Source: an uncultured Opitutia bacterium
GTDB lineage: Bacteria; Verrucomicrobiota; Verrucomicrobiia; Opitutales; Opitutaceae
Assembly (NCBI GenBank): GCA_903862955.1
Contig: CAIPAH010000003.1
Location: forward strand, 124,001-188,000
Direction of reading: 5' to 3'
Length of the DNA: 64,000 nucleotides
Numbering within the stretch: position 1 is the stretch's first letter; each line of letters starts with the position of its first letter. The notes below the pieces were generated by a model. That model searched no databases, was not told the origin of the DNA, and saw only the letters and a program-made list of their open reading frames with translations. Below, piece after piece: positions 17,101-25,403 of the stretch. A program made the position numbers and the translations under genes.

Positions 17101-19860
17101 GGGTCCGATCTCGAGGATCCAGTCGGCGGACTTGAGCACGTCGAGGTTGTGCTCGATCACGACCACGCTGTGCCCGCGGTCCACGAGAGCCTGCAGCACG
17201 CCGAGCAGGCGTTTGACGTCGTGGCGATGGAGGCCGGTGGTGGGCTCGTCGAGCAGGAGGAGCGCACCGGCGGGTTTGTCCGTGGCGCTCGTGTAGCCGC
17301 TGAGATAGCTGACGAGTTTCAGCCGCTGTGATTCGCCGCCGCTGAGCGTGTTGAGCGGCTGTCCAAGCGTCAGGTAGCCGAGGCCGACGGAGTCGAGGCT
17401 GGCGAGGCGCGAACGGATGGAAGCGTGCTCCGCGAAAAGCGGCAGGGCGTCGGTGACGCTGGTGGCGAGGAGGTCAGAGACGGAGCGTCCCTGCCACTGG
17501 ATGGCGAGAATCTCGGGCTTGAACCGGCGGCCCTCGCAGAGGGGGCAGGGCACGAAGACATCCGAGAGGAACTGCATCTCCACGCGCTCGTAGCCGAGAC
17601 CCTGGCAGTGGTCGCAGCGGCCCTCGCCGCTGTTGAACGAGAAACTCGAGCTGTTGAAGCCGGCGGCCTGCGCGGCCGGGGTCTGCGCGTAGAGTTCGCG
17701 GATGAGGTCCCACGCCTCGCAATACAGTGCGGGATTGGAGCGCGGCGTGCGGGAGAGCGGCGATTGGTCGACGAGCACGATCTCGCCGAGGGCCCCGTCC
17801 ATCCGGATCGAATCGATCACCGCGGGGTCGTCGGCCAGTTGCAGGCGCTGGGCCAGCAGGCCCTGGTAGATGACGTTGTCGAGCAGCGTGGATTTACCCG
17901 AGCCCGACACGCCGCTGAGGCAGACGAGGCGCTGCAACGGTAGGCGGAAGGACAGGCCGGAGAGGTTGTGCTTGGTGACGCTGCGGAAGTGGAGTGAAGG
18001 ATGCTTCGCGGTCACGGTGCGGCGCGTGGCGGGGGCGGACAGGATTTCGCGACCGGAAAAATACGCACCGGTGATGCTGGCCGGCGATTGGATGAGGCCG
18101 GAGAGGTTGCCCTGATACACGATGTGGCCGCCGCGGCTGCCGGGCTCAGGGCCAATCTCGATGACGTGGTCCGCCGCGCGGATCATGGCTTCGTCGTGCT
18201 CGACCACGACGACGGTGTTGCCGGAGTCCGTGAGCGTGCGGATGATGGCGAGGAGGCGATCGATGTCGCGCGGGTGGAGCCCCACGCTCGGCTCATCGAG
18301 GACGAAGAGCGTGTCGACGAGCGAAGTGCCGAGGCAGCTCGTGAGGTTGACGCGCTGCACCTCACCGCCGGAGAGCGTCTTGGACTGGCGGTCGAGCGTG
18401 AGATAGCCGAGCCCGACCTGCTCGAGGTAGTGCAGGCGGGTGACAATCGAGTCGTAGGCCAGTTCAGATTGGTGGTCGCGGGCCTGGGGGCGGGCATCGC
18501 CCAAGGCGACGAGGAAGTCGGACACCGGCAGCTGGTAGAGCTGCGGTAGCGTGTGGCCGCGCCATTTCCAACAGAGCGCCTCGGGTTGCAGGCGCTGGCC
18601 GCCGCAGGCGGGACAGGAATTGTAGCTGCGGTAGCGCGCGAGGAAAACGCGCACATGCATCTTGTAGGTGTTCTTCTCCAGCCAGCGGAAGAAGCCCTTG
18701 ATGCCATACCAAAATTTGGGCCACGACTTGCCGTTTTCCTCCCCGTAACCGGGTTCGCCATCGACGACGAAACTCTGCTGTTCGGGCGTCAGCGAGGCGA
18801 ACGGGACGTTCGTCGGGATCTTTTTCTTCTTCGCGAAGACCAGCAGGTCCTTCTTCGAGTCCCCGTAGATTTCGCTCTCCCAGCACTTGATGGCGCCGTC
18901 GTCGATTGACTTGGACTGGTCGGGGATCGTGAGACGGTAGTCGATGTCGATAACGCGGCCGAATCCGCGGCACTTTGGGCAGGCGCCCAGCGGGGAATTG
19001 AACGAAAACAAGGCGGGCGTGGCCGCGCGGAAGGTGCGTCCGGTCGAGGGAGAATGCAGCCCGCGGGAGAAATGCCCGAGCTCGACGAGCGGGTCGGCGG
19101 AGAAAATCCGCACCTGGCCCTGCCCAAAATGCAGGGCGGTTTCGACGGCCTCGAGGAAACGGGACTTCTGCGTGTCCGAGAGGCTCAACCTATCCTGGGC
19201 GACGAACAGCTGGGTGGCGTCGCGCAGGGGCTGTGGCGCAGCGAGCAAGTCGTCCACGCGATGGACGGCGAGCGAATTGGCGGCGTTGGCGACGAGGGCG
19301 CGGACGTAGGACTGGCCCTTGAGGTTGGCGAGGATTTCGGGCCACGCCAGCTTGGCGGGCTTCGTCACTTGGAAGCCGACGATGACGGTGCGGCCGGGGT
19401 GAGCGGTGGAGATTTTTTCCCAGATCGTCTGGGGCGTGTCGTCCGTGACCTCTTCACCGGTGGCGGGATCGAAACAGCGGGCGGTGTGGCTGAACCAGAC
19501 TTTGCAGAAATCGGTCAACTCCGTCATCGTGCCGACGGTGGAGCGCGAGGTCTTGACCGTGTTGGTCTGCTCGATCGCGATGGACGGGCGGATGTTCTCG
19601 ATGCTGTCGACTTTCGGCTTGTCGAGGAGGTCGAGGAACTGCCGGGTGTAGGCGCTGAACGTTTCGACGTAGCGCCGCTGGCCCTCGGCGTGGAGCGTGT
19701 CGAAGACCAGGGAGGACTTGCCGGCGCCGCTGAGCCCGGTCACCACCACGAACTGGCCGAGGGGGAGGTCGAGGTTGAAGCCCTTGAGGTTGTTCTGGCG
19801 GACGCCGCGGAGGCGGATGAATTCGAGGGAGCTGGATTTGGCCACGGCGGAGGGGCACAC
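14110..19860 (-). CDS. uvrA: Tandem (double-length) excinuclease ABC subunit A
   Basis: A 1916-aa protein made of two complete UvrA units in one chain, about twice the normal 940-residue length. It carries four Walker A sites (GLSGAGKS near residue 42, GVSGSGKS near 648 and 1008, GPSGAGKS near 1578), four signature motifs (TLSGGE near 493, 837, 1421, 1789) and four CxxC...CxxC zinc modules (for example [36 protein letters not shown]). The UvrB-binding-type segment is well kept in the second unit ([15 protein letters not shown]) and strongly diverged in the first. UvrA recognises DNA damage for UvrB in nucleotide excision repair; canonical UvrA is a dimer, so this chain may be a covalent pseudo-dimer. 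About 35 residues near 1198-1232 come from an in-frame palindromic repeat. Confidence 0.95.
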   Translation of the reverse strand: MCPSAVAKSSSLEFIRLRGVRQNNLKGFNLDLPLGQFVVVTGLSGAGKSSLVFDTLHAEGQRRYVETFSAYTRQFLDLLDKPKVDSIENIRPSIAIEQTNTVKTSRSTVGTMTELTDFCKVWFSHTARCFDPATGEEVTDDTPQTIWEKISTAHPGRTVIVGFQVTKPAKLAWPEILANLKGQSYVRALVANAANSLAVHRVDDLLAAPQPLRDATQLFVAQDRLSLSDTQKSRFLEAVETALHFGQGQVRIFSADPLVELGHFSRGLHSPSTGRTFRAATPALFSFNSPLGACPKCRGFGRVIDIDYRLTIPDQSKSIDDGAIKCWESEIYGDSKKDLLVFAKKKKIPTNVPFASLTPEQQSFVVDGEPGYGEENGKSWPKFWYGIKGFFRWLEKNTYKMHVRVFLARYRSYNSCPACGGQRLQPEALCWKWRGHTLPQLYQLPVSDFLVALGDARPQARDHQSELAYDSIVTRLHYLEQVGLGYLTLDRQSKTLSGGEVQRVNLTSCLGTSLVDTLFVLDEPSVGLHPRDIDRLLAIIRTLTDSGNTVVVVEHDEAMIRAADHVIEIGPEPGSRGGHIVYQGNLSGLIQSPASITGAYFSGREILSAPATRRTVTAKHPSLHFRSVTKHNLSGLSFRLPLQRLVCLSGVSGSGKSTLLDNVIYQGLLAQRLQLADDPAVIDSIRMDGALGEIVLVDQSPLSRTPRSNPALYCEAWDLIRELYAQTPAAQAAGFNSSSFSFNSGEGRCDHCQGLGYERVEMQFLSDVFVPCPLCEGRRFKPEILAIQWQGRSVSDLLATSVTDALPLFAEHASIRSRLASLDSVGLGYLTLGQPLNTLSGGESQRLKLVSYLSGYTSATDKPAGALLLLDEPTTGLHRHDVKRLLGVLQALVDRGHSVVVIEHNLDVLKSADWILEIGPEAGAGGGRIVAEGPPETIASSDAATAPFLRAALGYAAPTRAQLAAEDAAAYDAQSSLVLATGDLTITGAREHNLKNLSLTIPHRQLSVVTGVSGSGKSTLAFDIVFAEGQRRFMESMSPYARQFVEQLPRPDVDRLTGIPPTVAIEQRVTRGSRKSTVATITEVAQYLRLLYARLGVQHHPDTDQAVTPLSPGALKKLLARVLATPKARKAKHLYLCAPLIRGRKGHHQPIATWIANQGYELMRTDGQLARVDAFQKLDRYKEHDIEVVIADLKAATPRGQKPEVRGRNRAANSKFQAAKSGLTSDLSPLTSPSAALETALRAGKGACFLLTPSGEILSWFSTTRTDIASGESFPELEPKNFSFNSPRGWCPTCRGHGRILPWMLVPDDEDGDANLDRLRQLGLEPGDEVADSGVLCPECHGERLNRISRAVKLHLRGKQPPLSLPALLTATPARLLAHLRGLELDARGRLITQDIVPQIEERLKFLDHVGLGYLSLDRPTETLSGGEAQRIRLAAQLGSNLSGVLYVLDEPSIGLHARDNEQLILTLQALRAKGNTLLVVEHDEELMARADRIIDLGPAAGIHGGELLANGTPDEIRRNEKSLTGLFLKSGIAHPQRGAYRPVDAKSVPEWLELRGAHFRNLKDFTLRLPHGRLIMAAGPSGAGKSTLFRDLLRPAVTQAIKARKARLTGRVFVRATDFVSDRLPGDTSTAPPFAELTGASGFKSVIEVDQAPIGKTPRSTPATYLGIFDLIRQFFASLPEAKIRGYTASRFSFNVAGGRCPTCEGAGRVKLEMAFMPDTYLPCDDCHGLRYGPELNDIMWKGKSIGQVLQLTFEEAAQFFDFHSQLSSVCQLMVDCGLGYLTLGQSSPTLSGGEAQRLKLVTELSAGLATYRERSRGTLPRNLYLLEEPTIGLHLSDCEKLIRVLHSLVDQGHTVVVIEHHLDLLAEADYLVELGPVGGPDGGELLYQGPLAGLLKVKRSPTAPFLRARLKALR
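16165..16269. repeat. In-frame repeat element inside the tandem uvrA
   Basis: Runs of AGAGGTCAGAGG-type units at 16165-16194 are mirrored by CTCTGACTTCTGGCTTCTGA-type units at 16239-16266, an imperfect long inverted repeat of about 105 bases. It encodes the out-of-character peptide running from RGQKPEVRG to [10 protein letters not shown] in an otherwise conserved protein, in frame. Confidence 0.7.
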
Positions 19861-19910
19861 AGTTGGCGGGGCCGCGGCAGAAACTCAAACTCCGCGGCGA
19901 TTTTTTTGCC

Positions 19911-20675
19911 TCAGCGGGTGAGCGTCAACTTCGCGCCGGCCTGGTGGATGGCGCGGGCGACGGCGGGAGCGGGGCGCGTGTCGGTCACGATGGTGAAGCG
20001 CGCCTCGAAGGGCGTGGTGAGGTTGAGCGCCTTGCGGCCGAACTTGGAGTTGTCGAGGGCGAAGAAGGTGCGCTCGGCGGCGGCGATCATCTTGCGCTGC
20101 GCGGAGACGATGAGGGCGTTGTGGTTCCACACGCCGTTCTCCGTGATGCCGGCGCCGCCGAGGATGGCGAGGTCGGCGTGCACCTGGCTGAACGAGTCTT
20201 CGCACATCGGCCCGAGCATGACACCGAGGCGGTCGTAGAGATTGCCGCCGGTGACGATGGTTTCGACGCCACCCACCTCGCTGAAGAGGCTGGCGGCCGG
20301 GAGGGAGTTGGTGATGACCTGGAGGCGCTTGGCGGTGAGCAGGCGGGCGACGGCGTAGGTTGTGCTGCCGCCGTCGAGGATGACCGTCATGCCGGGCTGC
20401 ACCTGTTCGGCGATGAGGCTGGCGATGGCAAATTTCTCGTCCGGATGACGCTGGTTGCGGGCGACGAAGTCGTATTCCTGAGCCACGACGTCGGTCTCGA
20501 CGAGGGAGGCGCCGCCGTGGTGGCGCCGGACGATCCCGCGCGCCTCCAGCTGGTCCAGTGCCCGCCGGGCCGTGGAGAGCGAACCGCCAAAACGCGCCGC
20601 GAGCGTGCGCAAGTCGGCATACTGGTGGGTCCGGATGTAGCGCTCGATGGAATCCGTGCGTTGTTTGCTGGTCAT
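19911..20675 (-). CDS. DeoR/GlpR-family transcriptional regulator
   Basis: A 254-aa repressor-type protein. The N-terminal winged helix-turn-helix covers IERYIRTHQYADLRTLAARF and STARRALDQLEARGIVRRHHGGA, the DeoR signature. The C-terminal sugar-phosphate sensor domain (DeoRC) shows LDGGSTTYAVARLL, VITNSLPAA, TGGNLYDRLGVMLGP, ILGGAGI and ALDNSKFGRKA. Such proteins usually bind a sugar phosphate and control a carbohydrate operon. The ATG at 20675 overlaps the TGA of the upstream glycosyltransferase (ATGA), so the two are translationally coupled; a longer reading back to 21113 would simply run through that gene in another frame. The ligand and target are not evident, since no sugar catabolic gene is adjacent. 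Confidence 0.92.
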   Translation of the reverse strand: MTSKQRTDSIERYIRTHQYADLRTLAARFGGSLSTARRALDQLEARGIVRRHHGGASLVETDVVAQEYDFVARNQRHPDEKFAIASLIAEQVQPGMTVILDGGSTTYAVARLLTAKRLQVITNSLPAASLFSEVGGVETIVTGGNLYDRLGVMLGPMCEDSFSQVHADLAILGGAGITENGVWNHNALIVSAQRKMIAAAERTFFALDNSKFGRKALNLTTPFEARFTIVTDTRPAPAVARAIHQAGAKLTLTR

Positions 20676-21760
20676 GACGCGGACGGCTGCAGCCGGGAAA
20701 AGAGTTCGAGATAGGCCGCGGGACCCTGCGCCTGGGCGAACCGCGACGCCGCAAACGTTCGCGCGCCTGAGCTGCAGGTGGAGCGGAATGCGGCGTCGGC
20801 CAGCAGAGGCTGGAGGCGCGCGAGGAATTCGGTGCGGTCGCCTGGCGGCACGACCCAGCCGGTTTCCTCCGGGACGAAGCATTCGGCGATGCCTTGGGCG
20901 GCGTAGACCACCGCGGGAAGACCGTGGGCCTGGGCCTCGATGAGGAAATTCGACAGGGATTCGCTGCGGGAGGCGAGGACGGCGACATCGGCGGCGCGGT
21001 AGAGCGCCGACGGGTCGGGCTGGAAGCCGAGGAGTTTTACGCGATTCCGCAGGCCGCGCTCGTCGACCAGCCGTTCGCAGGCCGCGACGGTGGGGCCGGT
21101 GCCGGCCAGCCACAGCTGCCAGTCGGTGCCGGATGGAATCGAGGCGGCGAGCTCGATGAGCTCACGCTGGTTTTTCTCCGGGCGAAACATCGCGACGCAC
21201 AACAGGACGACGGTTTCGGGTCGCGCGCCACGCTGCGCGCGGAGGGTGAGATTGCGGGAAAGCTCGGCGGGCGGCGGAAAGACCAGCGAGTTGTAGATGA
21301 CGGAGATCTTCGCGGCGGGGAGACCGAGGCGGGCGACGACGTTGGCTTTGGACTCCTCGCTGTTGGCCACGATGTGCCGGACCGCGTGCAGGGAGCGGCG
21401 GAAGAGGGCGGGCAACGGCTTGCCAGTGCGCAACGTCGACACCACGGCGGCCGCGGGGAGCTTGCGCTGCAGGCCCCCGGCGTAGCAGTTCGCCATGCGA
21501 CCCATGCACAGCACGATGTCGGGCGCGAGATGAGCGGCCGCCCGATGCAACCCCGGCGCCAGCCAATCGAGCCCGGTATCGAAGGGCTGCAGCACGTGTC
21601 GCTTGACCGAGGGCGGGCAGGTGGGCGCCAGGGCCCCGCCGGGCCGGAAGGTGAGCAGGGTGGTCTCATGGCCCGCCTCGGCGAAGCCGCTGGCCAGCAG
21701 GAGCGACTGCCGTTCGGTGCCGCCGCTGCGGAGGAGGTCCTGGACGACGAGGATTTTCAT
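20672..21760 (-). CDS. Glycosyltransferase family 4
   Basis: A 362-aa GT-B glycosyltransferase. The N-terminus MKILVVQDLLRSGGTERQSL is the acceptor-side Rossmann fold with the GGTER glycine loop; the C-terminal nucleotide-sugar half has VAMFRPEKNQRELIE, LAGTGP, LGFQPDPSALYRAADVAVLASRSESLSNFLIEAQAHG (the E-x7-E donor motif) and EETGWVVPPGD. It transfers a sugar from a nucleotide donor to an unknown acceptor, probably an envelope glycan, at the cytoplasmic face. It is isolated from the large polysaccharide cluster (49.5-64 kb) and instead overlaps a DeoR-type regulator by four bases, an odd pairing. The ATG at 21760 is chosen over a longer reading that lacks family similarity. Confidence 0.92.
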   Translation of the reverse strand: MKILVVQDLLRSGGTERQSLLLASGFAEAGHETTLLTFRPGGALAPTCPPSVKRHVLQPFDTGLDWLAPGLHRAAAHLAPDIVLCMGRMANCYAGGLQRKLPAAAVVSTLRTGKPLPALFRRSLHAVRHIVANSEESKANVVARLGLPAAKISVIYNSLVFPPPAELSRNLTLRAQRGARPETVVLLCVAMFRPEKNQRELIELAASIPSGTDWQLWLAGTGPTVAACERLVDERGLRNRVKLLGFQPDPSALYRAADVAVLASRSESLSNFLIEAQAHGLPAVVYAAQGIAECFVPEETGWVVPPGDRTEFLARLQPLLADAAFRSTCSSGARTFAASRFAQAQGPAAYLELFSRLQPSAS

Positions 21761-21780
21761 TGCCCGAGGAAGGAAGGAAG

Positions 21781-22206
21781 ATGACAACGGGGCTTCAAAC
21801 ACGTCCCTTCCCGATGAAACAACTGCTAATCCGCTGGCTCGTGCTGGCCTTGGGGGTGCTGCTCGCCACACAATTGGTGCGGGGCATATACTGCTCCGAT
21901 ACCGCGACGCTCATTGTGGTCGTGTTGCTGTTGAGCTTCTTCAACGCGATCCTGAAGCCGCTGCTGCTGCTGTTTACGTTGCCGTTCATTTTGCTGACGA
22001 TGGGGCTCGGGGTGATCCTGATCAATGCCTTGTTGTTCTACTGGGCCGGCAACCTGGTGAACGGGTTTCGCGTCGAGGGCTTCTGGTCGGCGGTGGGCGG
22101 GGCGCTGGTGGTGAGTTTCACAAATCTCCTGGTGAGTTTCCTCACGCGTGGGCCCCCGCGGCCGCCGGCTGCACCGCGCGGCGGCGGTGACGTGATCGAC
22201 ATTTGA
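21781..22206 (+). CDS. Phage holin family 4-like small membrane protein (PF04020 type)
   Basis: A 141-aa membrane protein with four hydrophobic helices: LLIRWLVLALGVLLATQLV, TATLIVVVLLLSFFNAIL, PLLLLFTLPFILLTMGLGVILINALLFYWA and a last one in FWSAVGGALVVSFTNLLVSFL. The arrangement, with the central LKPLLLLFTLPF...NALLFYWAG block, is that of the widespread YvlD/holin-4 family of unknown function; most members are chromosomal and unrelated to phage. AGGAAGGAAG just before the ATG at 21781 supports this start; an alternative Met lies 11 codons in. The Gly/Pro-rich C-tail is cytoplasmic. It is divergent from the glycosyltransferase. Confidence 0.82.
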   Translation: MTTGLQTRPFPMKQLLIRWLVLALGVLLATQLVRGIYCSDTATLIVVVLLLSFFNAILKPLLLLFTLPFILLTMGLGVILINALLFYWAGNLVNGFRVEGFWSAVGGALVVSFTNLLVSFLTRGPPRPPAAPRGGGDVIDI

Positions 22207-22290
22207 CCGGTCCCGGGCGGGACACGCGAGGGCGGGGCGCCGCGGCGAGTTTCCGTTTGACGGGTTTTGGCAGCGTGGCGACGTTGTGGG

Positions 22291-23688
22291 ATGGCTGAAT
22301 CCATTGAATATGACCTGGTCGTCGTTGGCGGCGGACCCGCGGGCTACGCGGGCGCGATCCGTGCGGGACAGCTCGGCAAGCGCGTGGCGTGCATCGAGCT
22401 CGAGCGCGCCGGCGGCACCTGCCTCAACTGGGGCTGCATCCCGACTAAGGCGCTGCTGAAGAGCGCGGAGCTTTACCTCAAGATCAAGAAGGCCGACGCG
22501 TTTGGGATCACGGTCAAGGACGTGTCCTTCGATTTTCCCAAGGTGATGGAGCGTTCCCGCGGCGTCGCGGGCCAGATGGCCAAGGGCGTTGAGTTCCTGT
22601 TCCGCAAGAACAAGGTGGATTACTTCGTCGGCCGCGCGCAGATCACCGTGCCCGGCATGGTCGAGATCACCGAGGGCGAGCACAAAGGGAAGTTTCTCAA
22701 GACGAAGAACATCCTGCTCGCCACCGGCTGCAAGATGCGCCGCATCCCCGACCTCGCGGTCGACGGCGTGCGCGTGATGACATCCCGCGAGGCCCTCGCC
22801 AGCACCGTCCTTCCGAAGTCCATGGTGATTGTCGGCGCCGGCGCCATCGGCGTGGAGTTCGCGTATTTTTACAACGCCTTCGGCACGAAGGTGACGCTCG
22901 TGGAAATGCTGCCGCAGATCCTCCCGGTGGAGGACGAGGAAGTCGCGAAGCTGCTGCACCGCTCGTTCGAAAAGCAGGGCATCGTGGTCCACACGGCGAC
23001 GAAGTGCGAAAATTTCCGCGTGGGGAAGAACTCCGTGAAGCTCAACCTGGTGAAGGACGGCAAGAGCGAGGAGATCGAAGTCGAGACCGTGCTCTCCGCC
23101 ATCGGCGTGGTGCCGAACCTGGAGGGCGTGCTCTCGCCGAAGGTGAAGCTCGAGCTCGACCGCAACTACGTGAAGGTCGGCGACGATTACCAGACGAGCG
23201 TGAAAGGCATTTACGGCGCCGGGGACATCATCGGGCCGCCGTGGCTCGCGCATGTGGCGACCTACGAGGCCGTCAACGCGGTGCAGGGCATGTTTGGCTA
23301 CAGCAAGCCGAAGCGCGTGAAGAATTTCCCGGGCTGCACGTATTGCCAGCCGCAGGTGGCGAGCACGGGTTTGACCGAGAAGGCCGCGAAGGAAAAGGGC
23401 ATCGCCTACAAGGTCGGCAAGTTCCCGTTCACCGCGTCCGGCAAGGCGGTGGCGTCGGCGGAGTCGGAAGGCTTCGTCAAGGTGCTGAGCGACCCGCAGA
23501 CCGGCGAGATCCTCGGCGCGCACATCATCGGCGCCGAGGCGACCGAGCTGATCGCGGAATACGGGCTCGTCATCGAGCTGGAGGGCACCGTCGAAAGTAT
23601 CCACCACACGATCCACGCGCATCCGACGTTGAGCGAGGCGGTGATGGAGTCGGCCGCGGCGACGACGGGCGAGGCGATTCACATCTGA
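22291..23688 (+). CDS. lpdA: Dihydrolipoyl dehydrogenase (E3)
   Basis: A 465-aa flavoprotein that reoxidises dihydrolipoamide in 2-oxo acid dehydrogenase complexes and the glycine cleavage system, with FAD and NAD+. Visible are the FAD loop LVVVGGGPAGYAGAIRAGQLG, the redox disulfide GGTCLNWGCIPTKALL, the NAD loop VIVGAGAIGVEFAYFYNAFG, the second FAD motif YGAGDIIG, and the C-terminal catalytic His-Glu in HHTIHAHPTLSEA. Length and motifs are complete. The ATG at 22291 starts directly before the FAD domain. No E1 or E2 genes are adjacent, so it may serve several complexes encoded elsewhere. A second related flavoprotein is encoded at 50346-51734. Confidence 0.96.
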   Translation: MAESIEYDLVVVGGGPAGYAGAIRAGQLGKRVACIELERAGGTCLNWGCIPTKALLKSAELYLKIKKADAFGITVKDVSFDFPKVMERSRGVAGQMAKGVEFLFRKNKVDYFVGRAQITVPGMVEITEGEHKGKFLKTKNILLATGCKMRRIPDLAVDGVRVMTSREALASTVLPKSMVIVGAGAIGVEFAYFYNAFGTKVTLVEMLPQILPVEDEEVAKLLHRSFEKQGIVVHTATKCENFRVGKNSVKLNLVKDGKSEEIEVETVLSAIGVVPNLEGVLSPKVKLELDRNYVKVGDDYQTSVKGIYGAGDIIGPPWLAHVATYEAVNAVQGMFGYSKPKRVKNFPGCTYCQPQVASTGLTEKAAKEKGIAYKVGKFPFTASGKAVASAESEGFVKVLSDPQTGEILGAHIIGAEATELIAEYGLVIELEGTVESIHHTIHAHPTLSEAVMESAAATTGEAIHI

Positions 23689-23726
23689 GGTTGCGCGGAT
23701 GGAGCGTCACGGTTGGCGGCGCGGAG

Positions 23727-23763
23727 ACCCTCCTTCGTCCCGCTAAGCGGGACTTCGGCGGGC
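23727..23763. repeat. Short palindromic repeat downstream of lpdA (copy 2 of family B)
   Basis: The unit reads ACCCTCCTTCG, a GTCCCGC-TAA-GCGGGAC hairpin (23737-23753), then CTTCGGCGGGC. Its ends match the element inside rlmI (2101-2128). It lies in the spacer between lpdA and the convergent tRNA gene. Confidence 0.6.
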
Positions 23764-23792
23764 AAATTTCTTTCCGAGGCGGAAAGAAATTT
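23764..23792 (-). terminator. Perfect hairpin abutting the tRNA-Arg 3' end
   Basis: AAATTTCTTTCCG (23764-23776) pairs with CGGAAAGAAATTT (23780-23792) around three bases. It begins at the CCA end of the tRNA read on the minus strand, so it probably ends the tRNA transcript and may guide 3' processing; the terminal T-tract is short. Confidence 0.55.
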
Positions 23793-23866
23793 GGTGCGAA
23801 CGCCGGGAGTCGAACCCGGATCAATGGCTTCGGAGGCCACTACACTATCCATTGTGCTACGCTCGC
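23792..23866 (-). tRNA. tRNA-Arg, anticodon CCG
   Basis: On the minus strand the sequence starts GCGAGCG and ends CGTTCGC-A-CCA, which pair as a 7-bp acceptor stem with one G-U. The anticodon arm GTGGC-CTCCGAA-GCCAT places CCG in the loop, decoding CGG arginine codons. The T arm has GGGTTCGACTCCC. CCA is encoded. The 75-base length and all arms fit a standard tRNA. Confidence 0.95.
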
Positions 23867-23956
23867 AAAGAAGGGCGGAAATCAATCCATGCCGGTGCGA
23901 GGGCTGTCGAGCGCAAAGACGGGGCGGGACTTAGGCCGATTTGAGACGTGATCGAC

Positions 23957-24016
23957 GTAGGTCGGGGTTTATCCCCGATATCCGGCGCTGAGTATCGGGC
24001 GTAAAACCCGACCTAC
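23957..24016. repeat. 60-base palindromic repeat, family A copy 1
   Basis: It begins GTAGGTCGGGG and ends ACCCGACCTAC, with a second inner inverted part. A near-identical unit lies at 28050-28110; both right halves read TATCGGGCGTAAA followed by CCCGACCTAC (one base differs). It lies between tRNA-Arg and the DedA gene. Confidence 0.8.
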
Positions 24017-24049
24017 TGCGGACCGCTCGCCCGATGGTTCACAACCGGT

Positions 24050-24736
24050 TTATTCCGTCTCGTCCCGGGTGAAGCGATGGACGAAGAAATAGTAGATCGC
24101 GCCGAGCACCAGGAGAGCGCCGACGGCCCAGAGCGTGATCCGGTGCAGCTCGCCGCGCATCAGGGCTTCGTCCTTGCCCGCCTGGATGCCGACCCAGCAC
24201 AGCACCGCGCACCACAGGCCCGAGCCGACGATCGTGAATACGGAGAACTTCAGGTAATTCATCCGCACGATGCCGGCGGGGATGCCGATCAGGTGCCGCA
24301 CCACGGGCAGCAGGCGCGAGGCGAATATCCCAAAGCTGCCGAAGCGCGTGGACCAGCGCTCGGCCTTTTCGATCTTCGCGGGCGTGACGAGGAGGTGACT
24401 GGTCAGCCACTGCAGAAACCGCCAGCGCGCGTGGCGCGCCGCCCATTGTTCCATGGCGGTGCTGAGCTTCAATACCAGCGGCCGGCCGGCCCAACGGGAC
24501 ACCCAATACATCGCGGTGGCGCCGATCCACGAGCCGAGTGCGCCGGCGAGCACGATGCCGAGGAAGGTCATGTTGCCCGACTTTTGCGCGGCGATGATCG
24601 CGGGCGGGATGATGAGTTCGCTGGGGAGCGGAACGATCGAGCTTTCGATCGCCATGAGCAGCACGATCAGGGGATAGCCCCCGGACGCGAGATGCTGGTT
24701 ATACCAGTCGAACAGATGCTTGAAGAGGTCGTGCAT
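24050..24736 (-). CDS. DedA family inner-membrane protein
   Basis: A 228-aa membrane protein of the DedA/VTT superfamily. Hallmarks are an early acidic motif within a membrane stretch (IESSIVPLPSELIIPPA), the glycine-rich GALGSWIGATAMYWVSRWAGRP, the basic motif FASRLLPVVRHLIGIPAGIVRMNYLKF (the functionally needed arginines of the family) and a C-terminal membrane helix. DedA proteins are linked to membrane lipid homeostasis and scramble or flip lipid carriers such as undecaprenyl phosphate; which lipid applies here is not shown by sequence. It follows the small basic protein gene on the same strand, but a strong terminator lies between them. Confidence 0.93.
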   Translation of the reverse strand: MHDLFKHLFDWYNQHLASGGYPLIVLLMAIESSIVPLPSELIIPPAIIAAQKSGNMTFLGIVLAGALGSWIGATAMYWVSRWAGRPLVLKLSTAMEQWAARHARWRFLQWLTSHLLVTPAKIEKAERWSTRFGSFGIFASRLLPVVRHLIGIPAGIVRMNYLKFSVFTIVGSGLWCAVLCWVGIQAGKDEALMRGELHRITLWAVGALLVLGAIYYFFVHRFTRDETE

Positions 24737-24741
24737 GGGCG

Positions 24742-24773
24742 AAAAAAAGGCAGGCAGCGGAAGGCTGCCTGCC
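24742..24773 (-). terminator. Rho-independent terminator after the small basic protein gene
   Basis: Read on the minus strand, GGCAGGCAGC pairs perfectly with GCTGCCTGCC around five bases, followed by TTTTTTT. It lies 20 bases after the stop at 24793, between that gene and dedA. Confidence 0.92.
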
Positions 24774-24792
24774 GGAAAGGGGACGCCTCAAC

Positions 24793-24948
24793 TCAGACGT
24801 CGGGCTTGGTCTTGCGGAGACCTTGGACGCGGTCGCCGGCCTTCCACTGGCCGCGCTTCTTGAGCAGGTCGACACGTTCGAACCGCTTGAGTACGTTGCG
24901 TTTAATGACGAGGCCGGAGACGCCTTGGAGGGACTTGTGCTGGGACAT
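24793..24948 (-). CDS. Small basic protein of the Chlamydiae/Verrucomicrobia family (TIGR04137-like)
   Basis: A 51-aa, very basic protein starting MSQHKSLQGVSGLVIKRNVL and ending GLRKTKPDV. I recognise this as the small basic protein known from Chlamydiae and Verrucomicrobia, thought to be ribosome- or rRNA-associated; the recognition is from memory of the family pattern (HxSL, RNVLKRFERV, GDRVxGLRKTK). It has its own perfect terminator, which supports a highly expressed single-gene unit. Start ATG at 24948 and stop TGA at 24793-24795 are unambiguous. Function in the cell is not established. The cutA gene lies just upstream on the same strand. Confidence 0.85.
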   Translation of the reverse strand: MSQHKSLQGVSGLVIKRNVLKRFERVDLLKKRGQWKAGDRVQGLRKTKPDV

Positions 24949-24975
24949 GGTAGTAAAGGGATGGGTTGCGAGTTG

Positions 24976-25293
24976 CTAAAGGGGCAAGGTGGTATCGCCC
25001 GACCCAGCCCATGACAAGTATTTTTCCGACACGTTCTCCGCCTTCACCGCCAGCCATTCCGAGATCTCGTAGGGATGATGCGCGAGCACGTGCGCCCGCA
25101 AGTCGGAGAGCTTGTCCGGCAAGCACTTAAAGCACAGGCGAAATTCCTCGGTTCGCTCAGGGCGCCCCTGCCAGAGGTAATGCGAAATAATCCCTTCCAC
25201 CTGCACGCACGCGGCCAGACGCAGGGCCACGACCTCAGCGGCCAGTTTCTCCGCTTCGGCGCGGGTGCCCAAGGTGGTCCAGGCAATGAACAT
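24976..25293 (-). CDS. cutA: Divalent-cation tolerance protein CutA
   Basis: A 105-aa protein of the CutA1 family, which forms very stable trimers with a ferredoxin-like fold related to PII. Motifs seen are the N-terminal FIAWTTLGTRAEAEKLAAEVVALRLAACVQVEG, with the conserved cysteine, then YLWQGRPERTEEFRLCFK and HPYEISEWLAVKAENVSEKYLSW. It is linked to copper tolerance in E. coli, though the biochemical role is still unclear. The ATG at 25293 (MFIAWTTLG) fits the family start; twenty additional upstream codons would cross the promoter region of rpoZ. It is 27 bases upstream of the small basic protein gene on the same strand. Confidence 0.92.
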   Translation of the reverse strand: MFIAWTTLGTRAEAEKLAAEVVALRLAACVQVEGIISHYLWQGRPERTEEFRLCFKCLPDKLSDLRAHVLAHHPYEISEWLAVKAENVSEKYLSWAGSGDTTLPL

Positions 25294-25403
25294 GGCGCAG
25301 CGTTTCCCCGGTGACGACGGTGGCGCAAGCAGGGAAATTGACCCTTGACGCATCGTCGGTGGGGTCTACTCCTAACCGTTTCACTGCAGCCATCCGCCAA
25401 GCC

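Noticed and set aside
19872-19905. Terminator between uvrA and the DeoR gene
   Set aside because: GCCGCGG/CCGCGGC with a T-run is in plus orientation, whereas both flanking genes are on the minus strand, so it would terminate nothing known.
20676-21113. Extended N-terminus for the DeoR regulator
   Set aside because: The extension reads through the overlapping glycosyltransferase in another frame and is an Arg/Pro-rich shadow; the DeoR fold starts at 20675.
21781-22206. Prophage signal from the holin-family gene
   Set aside because: The family is widespread on chromosomes with no phage link, and no other phage gene is near.
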